Translations under genes and position numbers: made by a program
Notes under the pieces: model-generated
What the model was told of the DNA's origin: nothing
What the model saw: only the letters and a program-made list of their open reading frames with translations
The model's database searches: none
From: Colwellia demingiae
Lineage (GTDB): Bacteria; Pseudomonadota; Gammaproteobacteria; Enterobacterales; Alteromonadaceae
Direction: 5' to 3'
Assembly (NCBI RefSeq): GCF_007954275.1
Contig: NZ_VOLT01000008.1
Location: 62,001-126,000 of the forward strand
Length of the DNA: 64,000 nucleotides
Part shown: one piece after another, positions 9,587 through 20,516 of the stretch
Numbering within the stretch: the stretch's first letter is position 1
How the letters are laid out: each line of letters opens with the position of its first letter

Positions 9587-10873
9587 TTAGCTACGAGTGC
9601 CGCGATTAGGATTACCACCACGGTTTCCTTGTCTAGGGTTTGCACGACCGCCTTGTCTGTTAGCGCCTGTTCTAGGGCTGCGTTGACGAGGTTTAGGTCT
9701 TGGTAGATCAGTCAATAAAGCATCATGATCATACTTTGTTACTGGCAGTTCATGGCCAATATACGTTTCAATTTCTGGTAAATTAAAAACATATTGTTCA
9801 CAAGCTAAGCTGATTGCATGACCTGTTTCACCAGCACGACCTGTACGACCAATACGGTGAACATAATCTTGACAATCGTCAGGCAAATCATAGTTAAACA
9901 CATGAGTAACACTAGGAATATGTAAACCACGTGCAGCAACATCAGTTGCTACTAGAATATCTACCGTACCTTCAGTAAATTCTTCTAAAATCTTTAGGCG
10001 CTTCTTTTGTGGCACATCGCCAGTTAGCAAACCAACACGAATTTTATCGGCATTTAGATGGTCAAAAACTTTTTCACAAACGTGTTTAGTATTTGCAAAA
10101 ACAATAGCCTTTTCTGGCCAATCTTCTTCAATTAACGTTTGCAGTAAAGTCATTTTATCTTCGTTTGATGGATAAAATAATTCTTCACTGATACGGCTGT
10201 TGGTTTTTTGCTCTGGCTCTACTTCTACGCTGGTTGGATCGTTCATGTGATCAAAGGCAAGCTCTTTAACACGGAATGATAAAGTTGCAGAGAACAGCAT
10301 GCTTAAACGTTCTGTAGCAGGAGGCATTTTATCAAACATATAACGTATATCTTTAATAAAGCCTAAATCAAACATTCTGTCAGCTTCATCAAGTACAATA
10401 ACTTCGATATTTTTTAAGTTGTAAATACCTTGCTTCATGTAATCAATCAAACGACCACAAGTACCAATAAGAATATCAACACCAGCTTCTAGTTCTAAAC
10501 GTTGACTTTCATAACCTTCGCCCCCATATACAACACCAAGGCGTAATCCGGAACTTTTCGCCATTTCAGTTGCATCACGATGAATTTGTATTGCTAATTC
10601 ACGTGTAGGAGCCATGATCAAGGCACGTGGTTGATTATGTGTAGGAGCTTCTTTTTGAAGCAAATGATGGAAAGTAGCGGCTAAAAAGGCAATGGTTTTA
10701 CCTTCACCAGTTTGTGCTTGGCCAGCTAAATCTGTGCCTTGCAAAAGAACGGGTAAAGATTTCGCCTGAATAGACGTACAATAATCGAAGCCCATGGCTT
10801 CTAATCCGGTCACTACTTGCGGAGCAAGATTTAGGTCAGCGAATTTAGTTTCAGTTAAGTGTGTTTTTTTCAT
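9587..10873 (-). CDS. rhlB: DEAD-box ATP-dependent RNA helicase RhlB
   Basis: RhlB unwinds structured RNA and, in E. coli, is part of the RNase E degradosome. The 428-residue protein has all DEAD-box motifs in order: Q motif ([10 protein letters not shown]), motif [21 protein letters not shown] in [16 protein letters not shown], and [10 protein letters not shown]. Motif I reads GEGKT in place of the more usual GTGKT. The C-terminal tail is an Arg/Gly/Asn-rich basic extension, likely an RNA or protein-binding tail. It is divergent from trxA, as in E. coli. Confidence 0.95.
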   Translation of the reverse strand: MKKTHLTETKFADLNLAPQVVTGLEAMGFDYCTSIQAKSLPVLLQGTDLAGQAQTGEGKTIAFLAATFHHLLQKEAPTHNQPRALIMAPTRELAIQIHRDATEMAKSSGLRLGVVYGGEGYESQRLELEAGVDILIGTCGRLIDYMKQGIYNLKNIEVIVLDEADRMFDLGFIKDIRYMFDKMPPATERLSMLFSATLSFRVKELAFDHMNDPTSVEVEPEQKTNSRISEELFYPSNEDKMTLLQTLIEEDWPEKAIVFANTKHVCEKVFDHLNADKIRVGLLTGDVPQKKRLKILEEFTEGTVDILVATDVAARGLHIPSVTHVFNYDLPDDCQDYVHRIGRTGRAGETGHAISLACEQYVFNLPEIETYIGHELPVTKYDHDALLTDLPRPKPRQRSPRTGANRQGGRANPRQGNRGGNPNRGTRS

Positions 10874-11302
10874 GGCGCTAGCTTAACAGTTTTGTTAACA
10901 AAATAGTTGCTTAATAAATAATTAATTAGATTTATACCAAGTCCATTAAGTTATTTCCCTCTGAGCGAGAATTAAAAGCTTTAGAAGCAAGGCTTTGATT
11001 GAAGATAATGGTACTTCCTTATCAAAATCAATAACCCTTTATATAAGCCTTTTAAACTCGTATTTTGGGAACTTGTCAGAAAAGTGATAACGACATAAGT
11101 TTGTTTGACTTAGAATAACTAGATCTACACTAACTTTATTTGTTCTAACTTCCCTGACATAGCTCTGAGCTGGAAACTAACTTATTAGAATTGCTATTAC
11201 TGCTTAATTAATACCAATGTTACATAAAACAGTATTGGAAAAGCAGTGAATCACGGTATAATTACCACAAAGGCGTTTTCGCCATAACAAACGGAGAATA
11301 TG
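10874..11302. promoter_or_regulatory. Divergent rhlB/trxA intergenic region with a trxA promoter
   Basis: These 429 bases contain no convincing gene. A good promoter for trxA is present: TTGGAA at 11235-11240, a 16-base spacer and TATAAT at 11257-11262. GGAG at 11293-11296 is the trxA ribosome-binding site. The rest is AT-rich and I see no clear structure in it. Confidence 0.65.
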
Positions 11303-11629
11303 ATGAGCGATAAAATTGTTCAGCTAACTGATGATAGTTTTGAAGCAGATGTATTAAAAGCATCGGGTTTAGTATTAGTTGATTTTTGGGCTGAATGGTG
11401 TGGTCCTTGTAAAATGATTGCCCCAGTACTTGATGATATTGCCACAGAATACGATGGCAAAGTGACTGTTGGTAAATTAAACATAGATCAAAACTCAGCG
11501 ACACCACCTAAATATGGTGTACGTGGTATTCCAACATTATTACTTTTTAAAGATGGTGAAATTGCTGACACTAAAGTGGGCGCACTGTCGAAAACTCAAT
11601 TAAAAGAGTTTTTAGATAAAAACTTGTAA
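11303..11629 (+). CDS. trxA: Thioredoxin 1
   Basis: Cytoplasmic disulfide reductase that receives electrons from thioredoxin reductase. The active site is WCGPC (Cys33 and Cys36), in [15 protein letters not shown]. The cis-proline segment RGIPTLLLF and the KVGALSK region are conserved. I chose the second of two adjacent ATG codons (11303) because it is six bases from GGAG and gives the same MSDKI start as E. coli TrxA; 11300 is only three bases away. Length 108 residues, normal for the family. Confidence 0.97.
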   Translation: MSDKIVQLTDDSFEADVLKASGLVLVDFWAEWCGPCKMIAPVLDDIATEYDGKVTVGKLNIDQNSATPPKYGVRGIPTLLLFKDGEIADTKVGALSKTQLKEFLDKNL

Positions 11630-11640
11630 GTGTATAATTA

Positions 11641-11682
11641 AAAGCCTGATAACTGATACCTAAGTTATCAGGCTTTTTTGTT
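11641..11682 (+). terminator. Terminator after trxA
   Basis: The stem AAAGCCTGATAACT pairs with AGTTATCAGGCTTT across a short loop and is followed by a T run. It separates trxA from rho. Confidence 0.93.
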
Positions 11683-11875
11683 TTTAGTTGATAGAATATT
11701 TACTTACATTTTTATTCTGGCTTTACCTAATCAAATTTTAGTGCTAAATTTACCACCTGAGTACAAAATAACATCGCTTTATCATCTCTATTCTCATTAT
11801 AAATAATATTGAAAACATACTAGTGTCGGCAATCGCCAAAGGCACTGTCACTTAAAATAGTTTAAGAAACCCCCT

Positions 11876-13135
11876 ATGAACCTTACCGAACTGAAAGAAA
11901 AATCCATTAATGAATTGGTTGAGCTTGCCGCGACAATGAAGCTTGAAAACCTTGCTAGAACACGCAAACAAGACATAATTTTTGCTATTTTAAAAGCACA
12001 TGCTGAAGGCGATAATGATATTTTCGGCGGCGGTGTTTTAGAGATTTTACAAGATGGTTTTGGCTTCTTACGCTCTGCAGATTCTTCATACTTAGCAGGC
12101 CCTGATGATATTTATGTATCACCAAGCCAGATTCGCCGCTTTAGTATGCGAACGGGTGATACCATTCAAGGTAAAATTCGTTCTCCGAAAAAAGGTGAAC
12201 GTTACTTTGCCTTATTAAAAGTGACTGAAGTTAACTTTGACCGACCTGAAAACACACGTAATAAGATTTTATTTGAAAACCTAACGCCTATTCACCCAAC
12301 CGATCGTTTTTCGTTGGCGCGTGGTAATGGTTCAACAGAAGATATAACGGCACGAATATTAGATTTAGCATCACCAATTGGTAAAGGGCAACGTGGTTTA
12401 ATCGTTGCACCACCTAAAGCCGGTAAAACGCTATTATTACAAAACATTGCTCAAAGTATTGCACACAATAATCCTGACGCAGAGTTAATGGTATTGTTGA
12501 TCGATGAACGTCCGGAAGAAGTTACAGAAATGCAACGCCTTGTAAAAGGTGAAGTTATTGCTTCAACATTCGATGAACCAGCAAGTCGTCATGTACAAGT
12601 AGCTGAAATGGTAATCGAAAAAGCGAAACGTTTAGTTGAACACAAAAAAGACGTGGTTATTTTACTTGATTCAATTACCCGTTTAGCACGTGCTTATAAC
12701 ACGGTAATCCCATCATCAGGTAAAATCTTGACTGGTGGTGTTGATGCGAATGCTTTACATCGTCCAAAACGTTTCTTTGGTGCTGCACGTAACATTGAAG
12801 AGGGTGGTAGTTTAACTATTATCGCTACAGCACTAGTGGAAACTGGTTCAAAAATGGATGAAGTTATTTACGAAGAATTTAAAGGTACAGGTAATATGGA
12901 ATTACACCTGTCTCGTAAAATTTCTGAAAAACGTGTTTTCCCAGCTATTAACATTAATCGTAGTGGCACGCGTCGTGAAGAGCTTATTACTAAGCCAGAT
13001 GAATTACAGAAAATGTGGATATTACGTAAAATCGTTCATGAAATGGATGAAATAGGTGCGATTGAATTCCTAATCGACAAACTTGCAATGACCAAAACCA
13101 ATGATGAGTTTTTTGATTCAATGAAGCGTAAATAA
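11876..13135 (+). CDS. rho: Transcription termination factor Rho
   Basis: Rho is the hexameric RNA-dependent ATPase that terminates transcription. The protein has 419 residues, the same length as E. coli Rho. It contains the N-terminal helical domain ([18 protein letters not shown]), the cold-shock-like RNA-binding region ([14 protein letters not shown]), the P loop [11 protein letters not shown], Walker [13 protein letters not shown] and the secondary RNA site [20 protein letters not shown]. The 246 bases after trxA form its leader; Rho is often autoregulated through such a leader, but I see no specific signal there. Confidence 0.98.
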   Translation: MNLTELKEKSINELVELAATMKLENLARTRKQDIIFAILKAHAEGDNDIFGGGVLEILQDGFGFLRSADSSYLAGPDDIYVSPSQIRRFSMRTGDTIQGKIRSPKKGERYFALLKVTEVNFDRPENTRNKILFENLTPIHPTDRFSLARGNGSTEDITARILDLASPIGKGQRGLIVAPPKAGKTLLLQNIAQSIAHNNPDAELMVLLIDERPEEVTEMQRLVKGEVIASTFDEPASRHVQVAEMVIEKAKRLVEHKKDVVILLDSITRLARAYNTVIPSSGKILTGGVDANALHRPKRFFGAARNIEEGGSLTIIATALVETGSKMDEVIYEEFKGTGNMELHLSRKISEKRVFPAININRSGTRREELITKPDELQKMWILRKIVHEMDEIGAIEFLIDKLAMTKTNDEFFDSMKRK

Positions 13136-13167
13136 TCGCGACATTAATTGCATAACTTTAATTGATG

Positions 13168-13194
13168 AAAACCAGTCTAATGACTGGTTTTTTT
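13168..13194 (+). terminator. Terminator after rho
   Basis: AAACCAGTC and GACTGGTTT form a 9-bp stem with a TAAT loop and a trailing T run, 33 bases after the rho stop codon. Confidence 0.93.
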
Positions 13195-13224
13195 ATTTAA
13201 TCTTACCTCCAATTGGTAACTTGT

Positions 13225-14706
13225 ATGAAATATAGTGATTTAAGAGACTTTATCAGTCAGCTTGAAAAAATAGGCCAACTTAAACGTATTACTCAGCCTA
13301 TATCTACTCATTTAACAATGACAGAAATCAGTGATAGAACATTAAGAGCAAAAGGACCGGCATTACTTTTTGAAAATGCAGTAAATGAAAGTGGCGAACC
13401 ATACGATATGCCAGTCCTAACCAACCTTTTTGGCACCCCTGACAGAGTTGCTTTAGCTATGGGACAAAAAGATGTTGGTGCTTTACGCGATGTTGGCAAG
13501 TTATTAGCTATGTTAAAAGAGCCTGAGCCGCCAAAAGGTTTTCGTGATGCTTTAGGTAAAATACCTGTATATAAGCAAGTGTTGAATATGCCGGTGAAAG
13601 TTATTAAAAAACCGTTATGCCAGCAAATCGTGCTTTCAGGTGATGACGTCGATTTGACTAAAATGCCGATACAAAGTTGTTGGCCTGGCGATGTAGCACC
13701 ATTGATCACTTGGGGGTTAACGGTTACTAAAGGACCACACAAAGAACGTCAAAATTTAGGTATATATCGTCAACAAGTACTGAGTAAAAATAAAGTCATT
13801 ATGCGCTGGTTATCACATCGTGGTGGAGCCCTTGATTTTCAAGAATTTAAAAAAGAAAATCCAGGTGAAAAATACCCTGTCTCCGTTGCTTTAGGTGCAG
13901 ATCCGGCCACAATTTTAGGTGCAGTAACACCGGTACCAGATACGCTGTCTGAATATGCTTTCGCGGGTTTATTACGTGGAGCCAAAACCGAAGTAGCTAA
14001 ATCAATAAGTAATGACTTAGAAGTTCCAGCTACAGCAGAAATCATTTTAGAAGGGTATTTAGATCCTGAAGAAATGGCACCAGAAGGACCTTATGGTGAT
14101 CATACGGGTTATTACAATGAGGTAGATAACTTTCCTGTTATGACAGTAACGCATATCACTATGCGCAAAAATGCTATCTACCACAGCACCTATACCGGCA
14201 GGCCGCCTGATGAACCAGCAATTTTAGGTGTTGCCCTTAACGAAGTATTTGTACCTATTTTACAAAAGCAATTTCCTGAAATTCAAGACTTCTATTTACC
14301 GCCTGAAGGGTGTTCTTATCGTCTAGCTGTCGTGACTATTAAAAAGCAATATGCGGGTCATGCCAAGCGAGTAATGATGGGCGTATGGTCATTTTTACGA
14401 CAATTCATGTATACCAAGTTTGTGATAGTATGTGATGATGATATTAATGCCAGAGACTGGGAAGATGTCATATGGGCAATGACCACACGTATGGATCCGA
14501 GTCGTGATACTGTTTTGATAGAAAACACCCCAATTGATTATCTTGATTTTGCATCACCTGTGTCTGGTTTAGGTTCTAAAATGGGCATGGATGCGACCAA
14601 TAAATGGCCTGGTGAAACAAATCGAGAGTGGGGCGAACCCATTGAGATGACGCAGGAAATAAAAAACCAAGTTGATGAACTGTGGGATGAATTAGATATT
14701 TTATAA
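13225..14706 (+). CDS. ubiD: 4-hydroxy-3-polyprenylbenzoate decarboxylase UbiD
   Basis: UbiD removes the carboxyl group from 4-hydroxy-3-polyprenylbenzoate in ubiquinone biosynthesis and uses the prenylated FMN made by UbiX. The 493-residue protein begins [19 protein letters not shown], matching the family N terminus. It also has [20 protein letters not shown], which includes the Arg and Lys of the prenyl-FMN site, and [11 protein letters not shown], with the Glu of the catalytic triad region. I chose ATG 13225 over an upstream in-frame TTG at 13213 because it matches the family start. fre follows, as in enterobacteria. Confidence 0.96.
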   Translation: MKYSDLRDFISQLEKIGQLKRITQPISTHLTMTEISDRTLRAKGPALLFENAVNESGEPYDMPVLTNLFGTPDRVALAMGQKDVGALRDVGKLLAMLKEPEPPKGFRDALGKIPVYKQVLNMPVKVIKKPLCQQIVLSGDDVDLTKMPIQSCWPGDVAPLITWGLTVTKGPHKERQNLGIYRQQVLSKNKVIMRWLSHRGGALDFQEFKKENPGEKYPVSVALGADPATILGAVTPVPDTLSEYAFAGLLRGAKTEVAKSISNDLEVPATAEIILEGYLDPEEMAPEGPYGDHTGYYNEVDNFPVMTVTHITMRKNAIYHSTYTGRPPDEPAILGVALNEVFVPILQKQFPEIQDFYLPPEGCSYRLAVVTIKKQYAGHAKRVMMGVWSFLRQFMYTKFVIVCDDDINARDWEDVIWAMTTRMDPSRDTVLIENTPIDYLDFASPVSGLGSKMGMDATNKWPGETNREWGEPIEMTQEIKNQVDELWDELDIL

Positions 14707-14717
14707 AATTGCTAATA

Positions 14718-14807
14718 ATACCCGTCATCATCAAGATACAAGTTTTAGAGTGTTCGAGCTATCTCAAATATCACTGAAATCCTGCATTTTGTTTGGTAAC
14801 GGGTATA
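14718..14807. repeat. Small repeat-like element with imperfect terminal inverted repeats
   Basis: The left end AATACCCGTCATCATCAAGA and the inverse of the right end (TATACCCGTTACCAAACAAA) share TACCCGT and scattered further matches. The ends resemble those of the larger elements at 27935 and 52951, which also begin TATACCC. It sits between ubiD and fre and carries no gene. Calling it a mobile miniature element is inference. Confidence 0.4.
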
Positions 14808-14903
14808 TAATTAATTACACTAGCAATTTTAGCTTATTACCTCTTGGCACAATGAATTTGTTTGCTGACGAGAAATCACCAATAATGTAGAAAAGGTTAA
14901 AAA

Positions 14904-15620
14904 ATGAAAACAGTTAGTTGTCAAATACAGTCGTTATCATCGTTAACGCCTCATGTGTATAAAGTATTATTAAAGCCCGATGAAAAAGTTGACTTTATTG
15001 CTGGCCAATATTTGAACTTTGTTATGAGTGATGAGGATAAACGTCCGTTTTCAATTGCTAGCTCACCAAATAGTGAGGTAATTGAATTGCAAATTGGTGC
15101 TTTTGCTGCCGATAGTTATCCTATGCAGGTTATTGAGTGTATTAAAGCTAGCCACGCGAGTGGTGAGAAGGTAACAATTGAAATTCCTTTAGGCCATGCG
15201 CAATTGCGCACTGAAAGCGAACGACCGTTATTATTACTTGCGGGTGGAACTGGGTTTTCGTATATCAAATCCATGTTTGAGTATTTAGCAGAGCAAAAAT
15301 CGCAGCGTCATATCATGGTCTATTGGGGATTACGTGAAGAAAGCGCGGTGTATGAGCTCGAAAAAACTATTGCCACTATTGCTAAGCTTCCTCATGCCAA
15401 CTTTATTCCCGTTATTGAAAATACCGATGGGAGTGAGAATTCATGGCAAGGTAAAACGGGCTTAGTTCATCAAGCCGCTATGCATGATATTGTAAGTTTT
15501 GAACCCTACGATATTTATTTGGCAGGCCGTTTTGATATGGTTGGTGCTATTCGTAGTGATTTTGTTGAACATGGCGCATTGTTAGAGCATATGTATGCAG
15601 ATGCCTTTGCTTTCATTTAA
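14904..15620 (+). CDS. fre: NAD(P)H-flavin reductase
   Basis: Fre reduces free flavins with NAD(P)H and can serve ferric reduction and other flavin-dependent reactions. The 238-residue protein has the ferredoxin-reductase-like fold: FAD/flavin-binding RPFSIASSP (residues ~49-57), the pyridine nucleotide region LLLLAGGTGFSYIKSM (~107-122), and DIYLAGRFDMVGAI toward the end. Length and the location just after ubiD match E. coli fre. The terminator downstream is shared with the convergent regulator gene. Confidence 0.94.
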   Translation: MKTVSCQIQSLSSLTPHVYKVLLKPDEKVDFIAGQYLNFVMSDEDKRPFSIASSPNSEVIELQIGAFAADSYPMQVIECIKASHASGEKVTIEIPLGHAQLRTESERPLLLLAGGTGFSYIKSMFEYLAEQKSQRHIMVYWGLREESAVYELEKTIATIAKLPHANFIPVIENTDGSENSWQGKTGLVHQAAMHDIVSFEPYDIYLAGRFDMVGAIRSDFVEHGALLEHMYADAFAFI

Positions 15621-15635
15621 CAATTAAAAGTCAAT

Positions 15636-15677
15636 AAAAAAGCACATCAATGAGTTGTCATTGATGTGCTTTTTTTA
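15636..15677. terminator. Bidirectional terminator between fre and the NarL-type regulator
   Basis: AAAAAAGCACATCAATGA pairs with TCATTGATGTGCTTTTTT around a GTTG loop. A and T runs flank both sides, so it can serve both convergent genes. Confidence 0.93.
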
Positions 15678-15734
15678 TATTTAAAATATAGAGTTAGTAA
15701 GAGTAACTCTATTGAAATAAGTTAGGTAAATTTA

Positions 15735-16394
15735 TTAACCTTGCTTAAATCCAGCTTCAGTTAAACTTAGCTGGGCGATTGCAATAACGGCTTGTGTGCG
15801 ATTGCGGACGTCTAGTTTTCTAAAAATAGCGGTAGCATGTGCTTTATTTGTTGCCTCAGATACATTTAAATCATAAGCAATTTGTTTGTTTAGCATGCCT
15901 TGAGCGAACATCATTAAGATACGATATTGCTGCTGAGTTAAACTGGCAACACGTTCTGCAATGTCGCCGTCACTATTATCTCTTTGTTTTTGTTCAAAAG
16001 AATCAGGTAACCAGGTACCTCCTGATAACACAGCAACAATAGCTGAATAAATGTCATCAACAGGCGTTGATTTTGGCACAAAACCAGCAGCACCATAGGA
16101 CATTGCTTTGCTTATGGTGACATGATCTTCATGAGCGGATACGATAACAACAGGAATTTGAGGGAAGTGATTACGTACATGGATTAGGGTATTAAAGCCA
16201 TGAGCGCCAGGAATATTTAAATCCAGTAACAGCAAGTCACTATCATTATTATTGCTAAGTTGTTGCTCAAGCTCTTCAATTGTCTGCGCTTCAAGCCATA
16301 CTGTATAAGTTAGCTTAGCTTTTAATGTCCATAATAAAGCTTGTCTAAATAAGGGATGATCGTCAGCTATTATTATTTTTTCTGGCTGAATCAT
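15735..16394 (-). CDS. NarL/FixJ-type response regulator with LuxR-family HTH
   Basis: This is a two-component transcription factor of 219 residues. The receiver domain (residues ~5-120) has the acidic pair in IIADDHPLF, the phospho-acceptor Asp in LLLLDLNIPG, and the Lys in FVPKSTPV. The C-terminal LuxR-type HTH (~150-210) contains LTQQQYRILMMFAQGMLNKQIA and SEATNKAHATAIFRKL. The usual Val or Ile after Thr in 'SEATVKAH' is Asn here. No sensor kinase gene is nearby, so the input is unknown. It converges on fre. Confidence 0.92.
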   Translation of the reverse strand: MIQPEKIIIADDHPLFRQALLWTLKAKLTYTVWLEAQTIEELEQQLSNNNDSDLLLLDLNIPGAHGFNTLIHVRNHFPQIPVVIVSAHEDHVTISKAMSYGAAGFVPKSTPVDDIYSAIVAVLSGGTWLPDSFEQKQRDNSDGDIAERVASLTQQQYRILMMFAQGMLNKQIAYDLNVSEATNKAHATAIFRKLDVRNRTQAVIAIAQLSLTEAGFKQG

Positions 16395-16943
16395 AACAAG
16401 TATCCTAAGGAGTGATTAATCCATTCTAACGGAAAAAATTTTAATAACAAAGCATAGTTGTGAATAGTTAGTATAGGGTGCTAAAGGATAATACGGTAAT
16501 ACTTCTTATTAACTTGTGTGCCGTTGATAATGCTCAGGGTTGTTGATCTTAAAGTATTAAAATTTATTCAATTTAAAGCGGCATTAATAGAGAAATTAGT
16601 AACTGCCAAATTCTTGCTGCATCGTTAATCTAAATTGAAATGGTAAAGTCGCTTTAAATGAACTTATAGGGCAATTTTTATTGAAAGGAACACTATGTAT
16701 CGAAAAATTCATTTAGCATGCTTAATGAAGTGAATTGAAGATATTAGAGATGCACTAGAACACTTGGATGACTATTTTTATATTAGGAGAAGAGTAATAG
16801 TACTTTGAGGGATTATTGATTACTGCTAAGTAAAATATAGCGCTAGAAAGAGCCCGAAATTACTTTGTCAGGTAAAAATTAGGTAGTCAACTTAACATTA
16901 GAAACTGATAGCCTAGACTAACAGTTTCTAATTTATTGGTATT
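16395..16943. other. 549-base gap with inverted repeats and a possible gene remnant
   Basis: I see no intact gene. A short frame at 16695, preceded by GAAAGGAAC, reads MYRKIHLACLMK, then TGA, then continues open for 24 codons (IEDIRDALEHLDDYFY...), which could be a decayed small gene. ATTTAAAGCG (16571-16580) and CGCTTTAAAT (16650-16659) are perfect inverse copies 69 bases apart. TTAGAAACTG (16898-16907) and CAGTTTCTAA (16922-16931) form a 10-bp stem just after the pepD stop and may be a terminator. Promoters for the leftward regulator should also lie here. Confidence 0.4.
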
Positions 16944-18407
16944 TTATTTTCTTGGGATGTTCGCTAATACAGCAATTAATAATTGCCAATATTGCTCAAC
17001 AGTCGCAATTTCAATTTTTTCGTCTGGCGAATGAGGGAACTTAATCGTTGGTCCAATAGACACCATATCCCAATGTGGATACGCTGTTTTGAATAAGCCA
17101 CATTCTAAACCTGCATGAATTACCATTACCGCAGGCACTTTATTAAATATGCTTTGGTAAGTATCTCGAACAGTCTGCATGATGGCTGAATCGGGATTAG
17201 GCTTCCAACCGGGATAAGCGCCTGAGAAAACAACGCTAGCACCGGCAAGTTCAAAAACAGACTGCACCATTCGTTGAGTTTCTAAACGACCATCGTCATG
17301 CAAGCTACGTATTAACACCATGGCATTAAGTTTGTTGCCACGAGTATGAATTACGCCTAAGTTTAGTGATGTTTCTACAATGCCTTCAATATCATCACTC
17401 ATTCGAATTACACCATTAGGACAAGCATTTATCGCACGTAGAATTGAAGCTTGCGTGGCTTTTGTCCAACACTGATCAAAGTCTTCAGGTGAAATTAATA
17501 ACATATCGATATCAGTTTCAATTGCACCTAAATTAGTACTAATAGTTGAGAGATAATCTGCCAAAGCTATCTTTAATGCCTCGACTTTATCTTTTGCAAC
17601 AACAAAACTAGCGTTAGCTTCTCGAGGGATAGCATTACGTAAACTGCCACCATTTAGCTCAGTAAGGCTGATATCAAAATCAATGCTAGCACTTAATAAA
17701 AATCGTACTAATAACTTGTTAGCATTTGCACGCCCAGTATGAATATCGACACCAGAATGGCCACCTTTTAGGCCTGAGATAGATAAGTTAAAAGCTTGGA
17801 TATCGCTAGGAACATCTTCAAATGTTAGCGCGAAAGTGGCATTACCATCAATACCACCAGCACAGCCCATGTAAACCTCACCTTCTTGTTCTGAATCGGT
17901 GTTAATTAAGATATCACCATCAAGCCATCCAGCTTCTAGGCCAAAAGCGCCAGTCATTCCCGCTTCTTCATCAATGGTTACTAGTACCTCTAACGGTCCA
18001 TGTGGAATATCATCACTGGCTAAAATCGCTAATGCTGAAGCTAAGCCGACACCATTATCTGCACCTAATGTTGTTCCTTCTGCCGTTACCCAATCCCCAG
18101 AATCAATGACATAAGGTTTAATTGGATCGGTTATAAAATCATGGTCAGTGTCGTTATTCTTCTGTGGCACCATATCCATATGTGCTTGTAAAATTATGCC
18201 TTTACGGTCTTCCATGCCAACGGTTGCTGGTTTTTTAATAATTAAATTGCCAACAGTATCTTCTTTAATGGTCAAGCCAAGCTCTTTAGCCCAATCTTGG
18301 ATCCATAGCGATATCTTTTGTTCATGTTTAGACGGGTGTGGAATACTGCATATTTTTTCAAATAATTGCCATAAGCTGGCAGGTTTTAACTGTGAGAGAG
18401 TACTCAT
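16944..18407 (-). CDS. pepD: Aminoacyl-histidine dipeptidase (peptidase D)
   Basis: PepD is a cytosolic zinc dipeptidase of family M20 that cleaves Xaa-His and other dipeptides. The 487-residue protein contains CSIPHPSKHEQ near the N terminus. The metal and catalytic motifs are LQAHMDMVP (His, Asp), TLGADNGVG (bridging Asp), TIDEEAGMTGA (catalytic Glu and metal Glu), NTDSEQ and the late HAGLECGLF. I chose the ATG at 18407 because GAGG lies six bases upstream and the start MSTLSQLKP matches E. coli PepD; an in-frame ATG at 18419 has no such site. Confidence 0.95.
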   Translation of the reverse strand: MSTLSQLKPASLWQLFEKICSIPHPSKHEQKISLWIQDWAKELGLTIKEDTVGNLIIKKPATVGMEDRKGIILQAHMDMVPQKNNDTDHDFITDPIKPYVIDSGDWVTAEGTTLGADNGVGLASALAILASDDIPHGPLEVLVTIDEEAGMTGAFGLEAGWLDGDILINTDSEQEGEVYMGCAGGIDGNATFALTFEDVPSDIQAFNLSISGLKGGHSGVDIHTGRANANKLLVRFLLSASIDFDISLTELNGGSLRNAIPREANASFVVAKDKVEALKIALADYLSTISTNLGAIETDIDMLLISPEDFDQCWTKATQASILRAINACPNGVIRMSDDIEGIVETSLNLGVIHTRGNKLNAMVLIRSLHDDGRLETQRMVQSVFELAGASVVFSGAYPGWKPNPDSAIMQTVRDTYQSIFNKVPAVMVIHAGLECGLFKTAYPHWDMVSIGPTIKFPHSPDEKIEIATVEQYWQLLIAVLANIPRK

Positions 18408-18495
18408 CGTTTTCCTCAAGAAATTGTAATTTTTGTTACTATAAGCAGTATAGGTGATCGCTGCTTATAGTTAGATGATGACAGTGTTATTGTGA

Positions 18496-19092
18496 TTACT
18501 TGTTGGCCATTAAAAACTGCCATTGTTCATTAAAGTCAGTACTTGGCTTTTTACTGTAGCCGGATCGAACGTATTGACTGATTTTACCTTCAGCGAACGA
18601 GACTAATAGGCTAGCTAAAGCTGCTTCATTAATCGTAAAGGTTTTACCTTCACGTAATTTTCGTTCTCTTAATACTTGTTTAAATTGAGACTCTAGTTTT
18701 TCAAAAAATTGATGAACTCTGCCGCGTAAACGCTCATTTTCTCCCATTAATGCATCACCTGCTAATATTCGGCACATTCCAGGATTGCGCTCAGCAAAAA
18801 CCACTAAAACATGCAATATGTGATGGCAACGTACTAACGCTTCTTTATGGTCCGTAAGAATCAAATTGATACGTGAAAAAATAGACTCTTCGATAAAGTC
18901 GATTAAGCCTTCAAACATACGTGCTTTTGATGGGAAATGACGATAAAGAGCCGCTTCTGAAAAACCGACTTCAGCTGCTAGCTTTGCGGTAGTGATACGC
19001 TGCCCAGGACAGTTCTGTAACATTAACGCTAAGGATTCTAATATTTGGTGTTTACGGTTTGGCTTCAGGTTTTTATTTTGTGTGGCGACCAT
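18496..19092 (-). CDS. slmA: Nucleoid occlusion factor SlmA
   Basis: SlmA is a TetR-fold DNA-binding protein that blocks FtsZ ring assembly over the nucleoid. The 198-residue length equals that of E. coli SlmA. The HTH domain includes [39 protein letters not shown] follows, and the C-terminal domain has [23 protein letters not shown] and [15 protein letters not shown], all characteristic. It lies next to coaBC and radC, as in enterobacteria (dut is not present in between here). Confidence 0.96.
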   Translation of the reverse strand: MVATQNKNLKPNRKHQILESLALMLQNCPGQRITTAKLAAEVGFSEAALYRHFPSKARMFEGLIDFIEESIFSRINLILTDHKEALVRCHHILHVLVVFAERNPGMCRILAGDALMGENERLRGRVHQFFEKLESQFKQVLRERKLREGKTFTINEAALASLLVSFAEGKISQYVRSGYSKKPSTDFNEQWQFLMANK

Positions 19093-19170
19093 ATAAAAAT
19101 ATTCTCTACTGTTATTGTTCTATCCATCAAGCTTGTAAATCAACTTGTTCTAAAGGTAAATATAATTACC

Positions 19171-20382
19171 TTATTTCTCGGTGTTTTTAGCTAAATAATG
19201 TTGATTGATTAATGAAACTAGCTGTTTAGCAACTATTTGCTTATTAGCTAGAGGAATTTCAATTTTATCAATCGCACTATAGAGGGTTAAAGCATTATCA
19301 TCACTATTAAAACCTTGTCCTGCTTTAGCAACATCATTAGCGGCGATTAAATCTAAGTTTTTACGCATTAACTTACCGCGTGCATAGTGTTCAACGTTTT
19401 GTGTTTCTGCCGCAAAGCCAACGATAAAAGGTTTATTGGCTAAATTCGCTACATCCGCAACGATATCATGGTTCTTGATGAGCGAAATTTGCATGCGTTC
19501 GTTATCTTTTTTGATCTTCTCATCGGCAATATTAGCAACTCTATAATCAGCTACTGCTGCGCAGGCTACAAAGGTAGTAGCTTTTGGAACATAAGTTAGC
19601 GCTTGTTGATGCATTTGTTCGGCACTAGTCACTTGGATAAGCTCACAACCTGCGGGAGCAGGTATATTTACGGGACCAGAAATTAACGTCACCTGAGCGC
19701 CAGCACGTAATGCGGCATGAGCAATGGCATAGCCCATTTTTCCTGAACTATGATTCGATATATAACGCACCGGATCTATCGCTTCACGTGTTGGTCCAGC
19801 GGTAATCACCCAATGTTGGTCTTGCAAATATTTGTCGACAAAAAAATCGCTGCTAAGAGTAACTAATTCATTAACGTCTAACATGCGACCTAAACCGATA
19901 TCACCACAAGCCTGCTCGCCAGCACCAGGGCCCCAAATATGGAATCCCCACTGCTTTAATGTGCCGATGTTAACTTGTGTTGCTTTGGCATGCCACATTT
20001 GCTGATTCATTGCAGGGGCAATAGCAATTGGCGCACTAGTTGCTAAGCATAATGTTGAGAGTAAATCATTAGCCATACCCGCGGTAATACGAGCAATAAT
20101 ATCCGCAGTGGCTGGAGCGATAATTATTAAATCAGCCCATTTAGCCAATTCTATATGGCCCATGGCAAGTTCGGCTTGGCTATCTAATAAGCTGTCAGAA
20201 ACATGGTTACCCGACACCGCTTGAAGCGTTAATGGCGTGATAAAGGCTTTTGCACCTTCGGTCATAACTACGCGTACATCTGCGCCATGATCTTTAAGTC
20301 GTCGCACTAATTCTGGTGTTTTGTAGGCAGCGATACCACCTGTAATACCCAGTACTATTTTTTTGTCCTGAAGAATTTGCAT
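19171..20382 (-). CDS. coaBC: Bifunctional phosphopantothenoylcysteine decarboxylase / phosphopantothenate-cysteine ligase
   Basis: CoaBC carries out two successive steps of coenzyme A synthesis: CTP-dependent ligation of cysteine to phosphopantothenate, then FMN-dependent decarboxylation. The 403-residue protein has an N-terminal flavoprotein domain (residues ~1-190) with [10 protein letters not shown], the HIELAKWAD active-site His, APAMNQQMW and the flexible flap Cys in [13 protein letters not shown]. The C-terminal ligase domain (~190-400) has [32 protein letters not shown] and GFAAETQN. It is divergent from radC. Confidence 0.97.
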   Translation of the reverse strand: MQILQDKKIVLGITGGIAAYKTPELVRRLKDHGADVRVVMTEGAKAFITPLTLQAVSGNHVSDSLLDSQAELAMGHIELAKWADLIIIAPATADIIARITAGMANDLLSTLCLATSAPIAIAPAMNQQMWHAKATQVNIGTLKQWGFHIWGPGAGEQACGDIGLGRMLDVNELVTLSSDFFVDKYLQDQHWVITAGPTREAIDPVRYISNHSSGKMGYAIAHAALRAGAQVTLISGPVNIPAPAGCELIQVTSAEQMHQQALTYVPKATTFVACAAVADYRVANIADEKIKKDNERMQISLIKNHDIVADVANLANKPFIVGFAAETQNVEHYARGKLMRKNLDLIAANDVAKAGQGFNSDDNALTLYSAIDKIEIPLANKQIVAKQLVSLINQHYLAKNTEK

Positions 20383-20516
20383 AAGCTGCTAATATTAAAG
20401 TAAACAATATGGTCAATAAGATAACATTTATTGCCTTTATTTAGAAATAAGAGTTGCTAAATAAACAAAATCTCCAAGTGATAATAAATACAAAAATGTA
20501 AAGCAAGGATGCACTT

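Noticed and set aside
14845..14862. Sigma-54-like TTGGCACAATGAATTTG upstream of fre
   Set aside because: The -24 half is good, but the GC required at the -12 position is absent at correct spacing.
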